Source: Flectonema sp. DT1601
Taxonomy: Eukaryota > Euglenozoa > Diplonemea > Diplonemida > Diplonemidae
Reading direction: 5' to 3'
Assembly: GCA_964019425.1 (NCBI GenBank)
Contig: OZ025785.1
Coordinates: 519,501 to 583,500, forward strand
DNA length: 64,000 bases
Part shown: in pieces, positions 50,545 through 59,966 of the stretch
How the letters are laid out: each line of letters opens with the position of its first letter
How positions within the stretch are numbered: position 1 is the first letter of the stretch
Notes under the pieces: generated by a model
What the model was told of the DNA's origin: nothing
Database searches by the model: none
What the model saw: only the letters and a program-made list of their open reading frames with translations
Program-made: the position numbers and the translations under genes

Positions 50545-53500
50545 ATGGAAGGTGACAGTTTTAGCAGTGTCAGTGAGCTTCCAATGGAAGATCGTATCGC
50601 GTATTCCCCCAGGAACTCAACTGTGAGTAGTATAAGTGAGTTGAGGGAAACCATTCCTGGTGTTCAAATGGACGATGTTTTATCACCAAACTCAAGTGAA
50701 GATGATAGAATAGTTCAACAGATACGAGTCTCAAGTAAATCTACGGATGTTGCTTTAGACACTGATAACATCCCATCACAGATATCTAAACAATCGACAT
50801 CTGAGTCTTACAGTTCTGAACTAATAAACCTACGAAGCTCTGAATCACCATTCAGTCATTCAATAGGTCCTTCAGAATCAGTCACAGAATCACCACAACG
50901 GATAATAACCGATAACAACATAACACTACGCCACTCTAACGGTAACACGAAAGGAGAAGACATGTTAAATCCGTTAGTTGAAACACCAGAATACAATTCA
51001 GGTACGAGTACCACCATTGCATGTGTTTCCATGGCAATGCTTCGTCTAAATGAAATCCCAAATGGAAACTATTATTGTGATATCACTATCAACGATGTCA
51101 GTAGAAAAACAGAAATAAATTCATCAGTGAATTGGTTGACTGAAGAAGATGCTTTGAGATTTAATATTCAAAAAGAAGGATGTGATGTACCTGTTACTGT
51201 TGTTGTTTATAATGGTCAAAAAAAGATGTGGAAATCATCAATGAGTCAGACAATAGAAATAAGTTCCACCAACAACACTATCGCAATTCCGATGACTGGT
51301 GTTTCGTCTGAGTTATCTACAGAGCTTCTCATTAGAGTTTGTTGCGTTGATGTGAAAGAATTTCATAACAAAGCTTTGCAACATCGATCTCCAGACCAAA
51401 GCTATTTTCATTTAACATTCGTATCTCTTAACAATGTCGATAACGATTCTGATTTCGAACTGAGGATGTCCATACCAAAAGTTATTAATAAGAATAATTC
51501 AATTTCACTAAAATCATCTGAATTCACGACCCAACAAATAAGACTTAAAAACAAGATTGAAGACTGTAATCTACAATTATGGAACAAAGATACAATGATC
51601 GCAACAAGATGGATTGAAGTAGGCGTATCAATCAAAGACACCGTTGGAAAGTGTACTTCTTATGAACTGAACTGGATTAGGAGTTCAGAACAACCACTTC
51701 CAGTTATTAATATCATCTGGTCGTTATCATCTAATGGAGAGCTTGTTGAGAAAATTGTTAGTAAAGTAGCGAAGTCAATTCCGATACGACCGTTCGTTTA
51801 TAATATTATTCTCTTGAGACCAACAGTAGATGAGTGCACGACTCTTAGCAACAAACCAATTGTACTGAACACTGAACTACGACTGTCTGTTGAGGGACAA
51901 TTACTTTCAACTTCTGGTCCAATCACCATTAACCAACAATCAAATTCACTGACTCCACACTATATTTGTTTTAGTGGAACTTGTAGTGGTGGTCATGACG
52001 TTATTTTAGATGTTGTTGTTGATCGAAAGGTCGCGGTTTCAATTCCGATTGGGGATGATTTTTTACAATCACACAAGACTCCTACTTGGATTGAATTATT
52101 TCCTTCTAAAGGTTCGAATCCGGGGATGTCAGCTCAGCTTTATTTTTATAATATCAGCGACAACGACGATGTAAAAATCACAAAATCCAAAACTCTTCGA
52201 ATCGAACGATGCCATTGCACTAAGAATATAAACGTCGCAGGGTATGAAATGTGTCATAGTCCAGCAGCTAGCATATCAGTAGAAGTTTATCAGAGATCGT
52301 CTAGTGGGATTATTGAGACGGGGTATGACAACGCTGTCACCGTAACAGATCAAGTTTGTTTTACTAGCTCACCAATCTTCATGTGGGAATATAATTTTGA
52401 AAATAATCAACAAAACTTGATACTAAAATTGGTAATAAACAACGAAACAGTTGCTTGGAGAGAAATCTTCTGTGAAACTGGGACCGTTGACGAGATGATG
52501 GAATTAGATTGGTGGTCAGAAAACAATGAGAATTTCATAGGAACAGTGCAGTGTTCGTACTTCCAAAGTGTTACTTCCAACGATGATATTCCAATAAGTG
52601 AAAATGGATTATTTATCGACGTGATTGAAATTATGAATATAAGTGGCATTCCCTCCAACGTCATTCGACCCATGTTATTTATATACGCAGTGTCAGAGTT
52701 ATCGATGGAATTATGCTATCAGGAAGAACTCCTCATTCTCAGTGATGGAACTTTTAATATGTTAAAATTAGCTTTTTCATCTGAAATGAAAAATCAAAAA
52801 TACATGATGCAACTAACAGATGATGCGACGTGTGTTTCACTCGGAATGACATCGTTCTATTCGGGTTTGTCAATTTTTGATGTTAAAAAATTTTTTAAAC
52901 CAAGAAAACTACGGGATGGTCATTGGAATACCGAAGATCTGAACTACATTAATAAATACGGTAATGGTGTCGTTCCTTCTGTTCGTTTCAAATCTTTTCA
53001 AGAAAAGGATGTGAAAGTCGATAATAAAATAGTCATTCTACCGAATAAACGGCATCAAAACATCTCACACGACATTAGTAAATATCTACTCATCGACGGA
53101 GCTGTCATCAGACTAAATCAAGAGTTCAACTCTCCACTAAGAATAACAATAACACAACTTCCTGTTGTTATTGATGACAATGACTCCGACAACACTCGAA
53201 TTGTTTCGTTTTGTCAATCACATTTGTTAAATACGCCATGTTCAATTCCGTCTTTTAAAGTCTACTTAACATCTGAAAGAACAACAACATTACAAATAAC
53301 TATAAAAAATAAATTAACTGACGTTGTTTTATCCACATCGAAAATAGTTATTTCTCATTGTCTGTTGGAAAGCAGTTCTGATGGTGAAGCTATTTTGTTT
53401 TGTGATGTACCCGTGAAGATGATATTAAATTGGAGAATAAAATCAACAGCGACTGGATCATGTCAGATTCAAATAACAGATTGGAATACTGATGATAAAA

Positions 53501-56481
53501 AAATATTAAAAAATCCTGTTTTAAAGATTGGAGTAGTGTCGGATTCTCCTGAGAGTAGTTACTACAAAAGATGGGTGACGACACCACCGAATAAATGGCG
53601 TGATGTTAATCACGATGAGCAGTCTTTTAATATTCTTTGTTTTGATTCGATTTCGTCATCTGTTTCTTCTAATCTTGTTTTCTATGATTTCGAAACACGA
53701 CCAGAACTGTGGATGTCTCTTTGGAATGGACAGGAATTGTTGGGAATACAACGTTCTGTTGACTTCATTCACATTTCCATGATTGAAAAAAATTCTCAAA
53801 TAAAATTTTCATCAAATAATTCGAAACCTTCAACTTGTTCATTAGCTATAAACATGGACAATGGATGTCAAAGTTTATCAAATTACAGATTTCGAAATAT
53901 CACTGACAGACGACTCTCAAAAGTCGCTTCTGCAATCAAACTAATGCACAACAACATTCACAGAGAGACTCTCATAGTTGATGGAGGCACCGGAATAGGT
54001 CCTGGAAAGACACAGCTACTCGCGATTGTAAAGTTTAAAATAAGTGATAATCGTTTAAAGAAAATTGGGATATCAAATTCAAAAGCTCCAAACATCCAAG
54101 GCTATATTGAGATAGATGGAGGGTCTTACCAGCTTCAACAGCAAACTCATTGTCTTGAAAATTTAACAATAATAATGTACAAAGAAATGACCTTGGACAT
54201 CAAAGGAAATGAAATCTCACTGGTGATCTCGACAGATACTGATATTGTTATTGACACGGTTGGTGTTTGGTGTGAAATTCAAAATCATGATCAAAGTGAC
54301 AAATCAACTGAATTAAACATGTATTTGAATGTCGTTAAGGGAATAAACTTTGATAAACACACGTTTGATATGTCGCTATCATCTCTCTCTATTAATCTCA
54401 TCCAGTCTGTTGATGGAAAGGAGTCAATAATTGGATCAACAAGGATTATAAAAGAATCACCTGATCCAGCATGGCAATGTCTGTTTTTATGTTCTTGTAT
54501 TCCTGACATCGGATCAAACAAGTCGATCTCACTTAGTAATTTTCAACTTGAACTCTGCAACTCTGAAACTGTCATAGGAAGAAGTGCAATGCTGTCTTCT
54601 CTTCAAAAATCTCTTGTGAATTCTAAGACATCGTCGCCGTCTCTTTTAATGCACAGATCAGAAGCATTGATTGACATTTATCAATCACCGTCTGCTGTAA
54701 TTCAAGGTAGTAGTGCTGTTGGAGGGGTGTTGGGTTCGGTTCTCGTTGATTGCAATTTTTCATTTCCGAAAATTGGTGCAGAGCATAACGGTTGTGTGTC
54801 ATCTCATGTTTCAGATATCGCAAGAGAGTTCATAGATCCTTCAATCGTATTTCAGTGTGTGCTTCATTCTGAATTAGTTCAAAGTAATAATCCATCAGAA
54901 ACAACCACCACCAACACCTCAAGCACATCACATGCTGTTACTGTCTCACTACCTCATAGAAGTGGTGGTAAGGATAGAATTATAACAATCGGAGGATCCA
55001 CTAAAAACGGAGTTTTCAACACGTCTGTTTCAGAACTGGATCTCAGTACTGATACCTGTAAAGATCTAGCATTGGTTTCAGAAAATGGTCAAAAATCAAT
55101 TTTTGACGGGAGGATTTTTCACACGGCGATTGCAATAAACGGAGCGATTGTAGTTCATGGGGGATATGGTCCTGGTGGGTATTTCTGTGGAGAGAATCCG
55201 GTTCTGAGAGGAAAACGAAAACAAAAACAATCTCAAGCAATCAATCACAATTCTAAAACTGTTACTAAAATATACGAACCAAGACCACCTCATCAAACAG
55301 ACACAAGAAGTGATCACTCACTCGATCACAACAAGAATCGAATGCACAATTCTCAATGCGGATACTTCTTAAATACAATAATCGTAAACATCAGTCCAAC
55401 TTCTAATAATTTCACTTCCTGGGAAGTTCAAACCACCCAATCTTCAGCTGAAACATATCGAGCTGATCACACAGCGATTCATTGCGGATCTAAAATGTTG
55501 GTTTTTGGTGGATTCGAACTCTTGGAAAGACGAGTCACCCTTCCTGGAAGACCATCACTGTCACATGTATTAGAAAAGAGAAGAAACGACATCGCTTATT
55601 TGGACTTCGTATCAAATAAATGGAAGAGAATTAAACCAACTGGAGGAGTTATCCCGGAAGCTTTATCTGGACATGGAGCAGTGAAGTATGGGAAGAAGAT
55701 GTGGATCTTTGGAGGAACAATAGATGCCTTGCCTGACAACACTGAAACTGATCATAATAATAATAATAATAATATGAATAGAGAACAAACAACAGAGAAT
55801 CTAATTTATGAATCAAGTGACGAGGAGCTACTCAGTTCTGATGACACTCAGCGAGCTGGATTTCTATCTCCGAGAACCCGTCGAAGACAACGACGTTCAT
55901 CACAATCAAAACTAAATTCTAATCATATCGAACATGGTGTTCGATATGTCAATTCTCTCTACTCTTTTGACCTCTCAACCAAGAGTTGGGAAGTTGTCAC
56001 TCCCAGGGGTGATATTCCTCTCCCAAGAGAACATCACAGCACTTCTCTCTTTGATAATCAGATGTTTATTTATGGAGGAAAGACAACAGGTCGATATCTT
56101 AATTCATGTTTTCGACTCGTATTCGATTTAGCTGAGAGTTCATCATCAGGATTTTGGAGAAAAGTTTCATTTTTTGAATGTGTTCCTCCAGCCCCTCGTA
56201 TCAACCCAACAACAGTGATGTGTCTACCCAAGATGAAACAAGGAGTTGGTAAGATAAGAAGTCAGCCACGGTTGGTCTTAATGGGAGGAACAGAGCCCTC
56301 TTCTACTTCATTTCATTCAGAAACGAAAGGATCATTTTCAGTTCCTACAAGTGGATATACCTGTTGTATATCATCACTTGTGTTTACAACTTCGTCAAAT
56401 AATTTGGAAAGATTTCTTGTATCCAGCAAGACTAGAGAGTGTGTTTTTTTTGTTTTTCCGTTATCGTTGTTTCAAAATTAG
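50545..56481 (+). CDS. 1978-residue protein with C-terminal kelch repeats
   Basis: The first ~1450 residues are Ser/Asn/Ile-rich with beta-like segments and no recognised domain; parts (residues ~150-260 and ~1240-1310) have the alternating pattern of C2-like sandwiches, which is only a guess. From ~1460 to the end there are kelch blades: RIITIGGSTKNGVFNTSVSE, AIAINGAIVVHGGYGPGGYF, KMLVFGGFELLERR, HGAVKYGKKMWIFGGT, HSTSLFDNQMFIYGGK and RLVLMGGTEPS, with insertions between blades (an Asn run near 1737). Probably a beta-propeller scaffold. The last ~15 residues (CVFFVFPLSLFQN) look like non-coding read-through, so the true 3' end may be spliced. Confidence 0.8.
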   Translation: MEGDSFSSVSELPMEDRIAYSPRNSTVSSISELRETIPGVQMDDVLSPNSSEDDRIVQQIRVSSKSTDVALDTDNIPSQISKQSTSESYSSELINLRSSESPFSHSIGPSESVTESPQRIITDNNITLRHSNGNTKGEDMLNPLVETPEYNSGTSTTIACVSMAMLRLNEIPNGNYYCDITINDVSRKTEINSSVNWLTEEDALRFNIQKEGCDVPVTVVVYNGQKKMWKSSMSQTIEISSTNNTIAIPMTGVSSELSTELLIRVCCVDVKEFHNKALQHRSPDQSYFHLTFVSLNNVDNDSDFELRMSIPKVINKNNSISLKSSEFTTQQIRLKNKIEDCNLQLWNKDTMIATRWIEVGVSIKDTVGKCTSYELNWIRSSEQPLPVINIIWSLSSNGELVEKIVSKVAKSIPIRPFVYNIILLRPTVDECTTLSNKPIVLNTELRLSVEGQLLSTSGPITINQQSNSLTPHYICFSGTCSGGHDVILDVVVDRKVAVSIPIGDDFLQSHKTPTWIELFPSKGSNPGMSAQLYFYNISDNDDVKITKSKTLRIERCHCTKNINVAGYEMCHSPAASISVEVYQRSSSGIIETGYDNAVTVTDQVCFTSSPIFMWEYNFENNQQNLILKLVINNETVAWREIFCETGTVDEMMELDWWSENNENFIGTVQCSYFQSVTSNDDIPISENGLFIDVIEIMNISGIPSNVIRPMLFIYAVSELSMELCYQEELLILSDGTFNMLKLAFSSEMKNQKYMMQLTDDATCVSLGMTSFYSGLSIFDVKKFFKPRKLRDGHWNTEDLNYINKYGNGVVPSVRFKSFQEKDVKVDNKIVILPNKRHQNISHDISKYLLIDGAVIRLNQEFNSPLRITITQLPVVIDDNDSDNTRIVSFCQSHLLNTPCSIPSFKVYLTSERTTTLQITIKNKLTDVVLSTSKIVISHCLLESSSDGEAILFCDVPVKMILNWRIKSTATGSCQIQITDWNTDDKKILKNPVLKIGVVSDSPESSYYKRWVTTPPNKWRDVNHDEQSFNILCFDSISSSVSSNLVFYDFETRPELWMSLWNGQELLGIQRSVDFIHISMIEKNSQIKFSSNNSKPSTCSLAINMDNGCQSLSNYRFRNITDRRLSKVASAIKLMHNNIHRETLIVDGGTGIGPGKTQLLAIVKFKISDNRLKKIGISNSKAPNIQGYIEIDGGSYQLQQQTHCLENLTIIMYKEMTLDIKGNEISLVISTDTDIVIDTVGVWCEIQNHDQSDKSTELNMYLNVVKGINFDKHTFDMSLSSLSINLIQSVDGKESIIGSTRIIKESPDPAWQCLFLCSCIPDIGSNKSISLSNFQLELCNSETVIGRSAMLSSLQKSLVNSKTSSPSLLMHRSEALIDIYQSPSAVIQGSSAVGGVLGSVLVDCNFSFPKIGAEHNGCVSSHVSDIAREFIDPSIVFQCVLHSELVQSNNPSETTTTNTSSTSHAVTVSLPHRSGGKDRIITIGGSTKNGVFNTSVSELDLSTDTCKDLALVSENGQKSIFDGRIFHTAIAINGAIVVHGGYGPGGYFCGENPVLRGKRKQKQSQAINHNSKTVTKIYEPRPPHQTDTRSDHSLDHNKNRMHNSQCGYFLNTIIVNISPTSNNFTSWEVQTTQSSAETYRADHTAIHCGSKMLVFGGFELLERRVTLPGRPSLSHVLEKRRNDIAYLDFVSNKWKRIKPTGGVIPEALSGHGAVKYGKKMWIFGGTIDALPDNTETDHNNNNNNMNREQTTENLIYESSDEELLSSDDTQRAGFLSPRTRRRQRRSSQSKLNSNHIEHGVRYVNSLYSFDLSTKSWEVVTPRGDIPLPREHHSTSLFDNQMFIYGGKTTGRYLNSCFRLVFDLAESSSSGFWRKVSFFECVPPAPRINPTTVMCLPKMKQGVGKIRSQPRLVLMGGTEPSSTSFHSETKGSFSVPTSGYTCCISSLVFTTSSNNLERFLVSSKTRECVFFVFPLSLFQN

Positions 56482-56696
56482 AAAAAGAAAATAATAAAAA
56501 AAAATAAAACAGACGAGGGAAGACAAGAAGACAACAATACGAACCCAAACAACATCCAAATACTAAAAGAAAAGCAACTTATTCGGTATGTGTTTTACTT
56601 GTTTATGTGGGACACCCATGATTTCTATGTTCTGTCTGAGATTCTCAGAGGGAAAAAAAAAAACAAAAAAAAAAAAAAAAAAAACAGGCAGGAGAA

Positions 56697-57275
56697 ATGA
56701 AAAAAATCACCTCTCGACTGTTTGGAAGAAATCAACGAACCCAATCACAATGGAAAGGAGCCTCCAGTAAGAATGGTGTTTCTAATTGTTTTACTGATGA
56801 AAAATTAACCGGAACTGAAATAAAATTGTTAACACAAAGATTATACTACAGACCATTAAGTAGAAAATTAGCTCGCAGAGAAGAAGCAGAGGCAGAAACT
56901 ACAATCGCGTTACGTAAAAAGAAGACAATAAAGCCTCCCAGAGAGAGTAGCTGTGAGCTCGCTGTCAGAGATCCTCCTACTGAGAGGAGGTCTAGACTTT
57001 TGTATGCTCATCGAAAGAGATCTGTCACTGTCTCACCTTCAACAAATCAACGAGAACCACCTCTAAGTTCTACTGACATTAAAAGAATAAACAGCCGACT
57101 GTATTACAAAGCGTTACATAAAATAGAAGAAAACGCAACGAAATTGTATGAAAAACTGTTCCCAGTTGGAAGCAACGGAGTTGAATGTCGAACTAGACAA
57201 CAGATGATTGACACAGTTGAGAGGCTTCATAATAAAAAAACATCGATCAAAGCACCATCGACATCGGTTTCTTAA
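56697..57275 (+). CDS. Basic hypothetical protein with two RLYYK/RLYYR motifs
   Basis: 192 residues, basic. Two related segments occur: ELKLLTQRLYYRPLSRKL-like at ~41-58 (TEIKLLTQRLYYRPLSRKL) and DIKRINSRLYYKALHKIEEN at ~129-148, plus a C-terminal RLHNKK. Short repeated helices ending in RLY are common in flagellar and cytoskeletal proteins of flagellates, but no family is claimed. ACAG ends at 56687, 9 bases before the ATG. Confidence 0.6.
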   Translation: MKKITSRLFGRNQRTQSQWKGASSKNGVSNCFTDEKLTGTEIKLLTQRLYYRPLSRKLARREEAEAETTIALRKKKTIKPPRESSCELAVRDPPTERRSRLLYAHRKRSVTVSPSTNQREPPLSSTDIKRINSRLYYKALHKIEENATKLYEKLFPVGSNGVECRTRQQMIDTVERLHNKKTSIKAPSTSVS

Positions 57276-57668
57276 ATTATTTATTTATTCAATTTTTTTT
57301 TTTTTTTTTTTTTTTAAATTATTGCACTCGAAAGAGATTGCCTCCAACTACCTCCCTTTTAACCATATTTACACTTTTTTTTTTTCGGGAAAATGACGCT
57401 TTTCATGTACACCTGTCTTGACCGAAAACATTAATTTTTTATGTAACCCTTCAATGTCATTTTAGTAGTGTGTGTTTTTTTTTTTTTTTTTTTTTTTTTT
57501 TTGCATTCTTAACAAAGTATTGTAAGAACGAAAAAAGAATGTTGGCAGCACACGTAAACCTCCTTTAGCTTTATCAGTTTAAGTCGGTTCACGGGGGTTT
57601 CATGACACAAACAAAACATCACAGTTGTTATATTATTATTTTCTGTATAGTTTTAAGACAAAGCCAAT

Positions 57669-57699
<31 letters not shown>

Positions 57700-58107
57700 G
57701 TTAACAAAGTCTGTTCTATTTAAAATTGTTGTTTTTTGTTGTGGTACTTTATTTTTAAACTAAACAAAAACCTTTAAAAAGTTCAAATTGAAGGTTCTTT
57801 TTTTTTAGATAAAAAAAAAAAAAAAAAACCATCAATTTTCTTTCAATAACCCTTGGTAGTATCATTTTGTTACTTAAACAGATGCTCTTATTTCAGTAGT
57901 AATGGCTGTGGCTGTGTTACGTATTTATTTTTTTCTTTCTTCTCTCTCTCTCTGATCCTTTTTTTTTTTTAATCTGTTGCCTCATCCCAGATTTATCAGC
58001 CGTCTTTTATCTGTTTTAATAAAAGTTGTAATCTTTTTTCAAAAATTATTCAAGAAAAAAAGTTTCTTTTTATTAAAATTTATTTTAAATCTCTATTCAG
58101 GTGAACG
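57276..58107. other. Intergenic with dispersed repeat copy C
   Basis: T runs of 20-30 bases; the repeat at 57507-57656; the remainder is A/T-rich. CTCTATTCAG ends at 58100, 7 bases before the next ATG. Confidence 0.4.
57507..57656 (+). repeat. Dispersed ~110-150-bp repeat, copy C
   Basis: Nearly identical to copy A (17377) for ~100 bp (GTAAGAACGAAAAA, CACGTAAACCTCCTTTAGCT, CAGTTTAAGTCGGTTCACGG). It shares with copy B the extra 3' part (GACACAAACAAAACA, GTTATATTATTATTTTC). It is flanked on the left by a T run. Confidence 0.75.
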
Positions 58108-59076
58108 ATGGAAGGGGGAGGACTATTGTCGCAGCTGTATACTTCTCCGCGATGCTTTACATCACCACCACCGACAGCAGCGATTGAAATGAAGGATTTA
58201 ACTGAAGCTCAGCAGACTGGTAGTGACATCGAGTTAGAAGAAGTAACTGATCACGGAATTATTGGTAAAAAAGAAAGTTTTAAACAAGGATTGAATAGCT
58301 TAAAACCACCACTAAGTGTGAGACCTACCTCGAGTACGGGGTCACCGGGTTTGGCTGGAAAATTATCGAGACCGTCTTCGAGTATAGGATCGCCTGCATA
58401 TTCAAAAAGAAGTCATAAAAACGCTCATGTTAATACTGGTGTTGATGCTCTACCTGTTGTTGGACTTGATACTCGATCTGTTCACTTATCAATGATATTA
58501 TTTATTCAAATTATGACTGGTGTTCTTTGTTATGCTTCATGGTTTCGTCATCAGGAAACTGAACTAGGAAAGAGATCCGTCAACGCATACATTGCTATTA
58601 TAGTAATTGGGTTAATAGTTTATTTCGGAGTCGTGTACGGATTACTGCTAAAAACTCTCTCAGCTCACACCTCTTTACTATCCCGCCGTGACATTCGTCA
58701 CATGAGATATACTGCTGTGGTGTTGCAATGGCTTTGCCATGATCTTCCGATCTTCGTTGTAGAATTTGATGCTTTTCTATCACTCGGTTTGGTTGATTTT
58801 TTTCAAGCTCTATCTCTCATTGCCACTTCAGCATGTGTGATATTCCCACCTTGGTATATATATTTAAGACTCACTACTGATTATTTAGCAGTGGTATTCG
58901 GACCTCTACGAAAAGAAGGAGGACCACCAGAGAATCAACAACTCATCCCAAGACCAGTCACAGCTCTCGGTAGTGTTTATCCTGCTAGTAGGAATATCGA
59001 TGAATTGTCAAGGTTGCCTGAATCTCCTTTTATATCAACGATGACTACACCACAGGATCCTCAAGTCATTACTTAG
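58108..59076 (+). CDS. Four-pass membrane protein, hypothetical
   Basis: 322 residues. A polar N-terminus (~1-125, with Ser/Pro repeats such as RPTSSTGSPG and RPSSSIGSPA) is followed by four hydrophobic segments: ~129-148 (LSMILFIQIMTGVLCYASWF), ~159-182, ~199-222 and ~230-250 (LVDFFQALSLIATSACVIFP), then a cytosolic tail. The order resembles small tetraspan proteins but there is no diagnostic motif. Function unknown. Confidence 0.75.
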   Translation: MEGGGLLSQLYTSPRCFTSPPPTAAIEMKDLTEAQQTGSDIELEEVTDHGIIGKKESFKQGLNSLKPPLSVRPTSSTGSPGLAGKLSRPSSSIGSPAYSKRSHKNAHVNTGVDALPVVGLDTRSVHLSMILFIQIMTGVLCYASWFRHQETELGKRSVNAYIAIIVIGLIVYFGVVYGLLLKTLSAHTSLLSRRDIRHMRYTAVVLQWLCHDLPIFVVEFDAFLSLGLVDFFQALSLIATSACVIFPPWYIYLRLTTDYLAVVFGPLRKEGGPPENQQLIPRPVTALGSVYPASRNIDELSRLPESPFISTMTTPQDPQVIT

Positions 59077-59966
59077 ACTCTGTGTACTAAGAAGGAACAA
59101 ATCAGATTAAAATAGGAAATCGGAGCCTTACGCCAATACAAGTACGAGTCTAGTACACAATGGCGTTGCAGCAACTCGACGATGATGAGTTTTGTCAAAA
59201 TGCACAGTTATTATTATTTGTTGAGGTTTTTTTTTTTCTTTCTTATTTCATTGTTTTTTATTATATTTAGTATAGAATTGTTATGTGTTGATTGGTTTAT
59301 TTTATTTTATTTTATTTATTTCTTTTATATGCACTCTCTCTGCTCTCCTATGGAAGTCTTATCCTTTATGACATCCCACGTGAGCCTAGGCTAAATTCTC
59401 TTATTTCTGTGAGACATTCCCAGCAACGTTTTTTTTTTTTTTTTTTTTTGATATAGAAGTTATACTCATAGATAATAAACAAATTATTTCGTTTTTTTTA
59501 TATTTTTTTTTTATTGTACCTTCAAAAACCCATTGTTTGGTAGAAAGAGAAATGACAGCGTAGCTAACCCTATTTGCTTTTATTTTAGGATATAATCGGT
59601 TTTATGCATCACAAAACAAAAACAAAAAAGTGTGAAATTAAAAAAAAAATATAAAACAATGACGTCGGTTGATACCATCCAACTATTAGAATCTCAGTTT
59701 TTTTTTTTGTTTAAGTTGTTCTGTCTTTCTGTCTGTCTCGACTCACTTCTGGTCGTCTTTTATTTTGATGGCAAAGCAGAACCTTTTTTTGTGTAAGTCA
59801 TTTGGAGTAGAGATATTATTACTGACCGAAAGATTTGGTAATCGATATCTCCATGTTGTCCTTCAACACGTTACTTTCAGGTACGCCATTAGTTTCATTG
59901 ATTGTTCTCAACATTTATTGTCTATTTCACAATCAGGTTATTATCGAAAACTACTAAACTAAGATT
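59077..59966. other. Intergenic, T-rich
   Basis: No gene is supported. Acceptor-like TTACTTTCAG ends at 59880. Confidence 0.35.
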
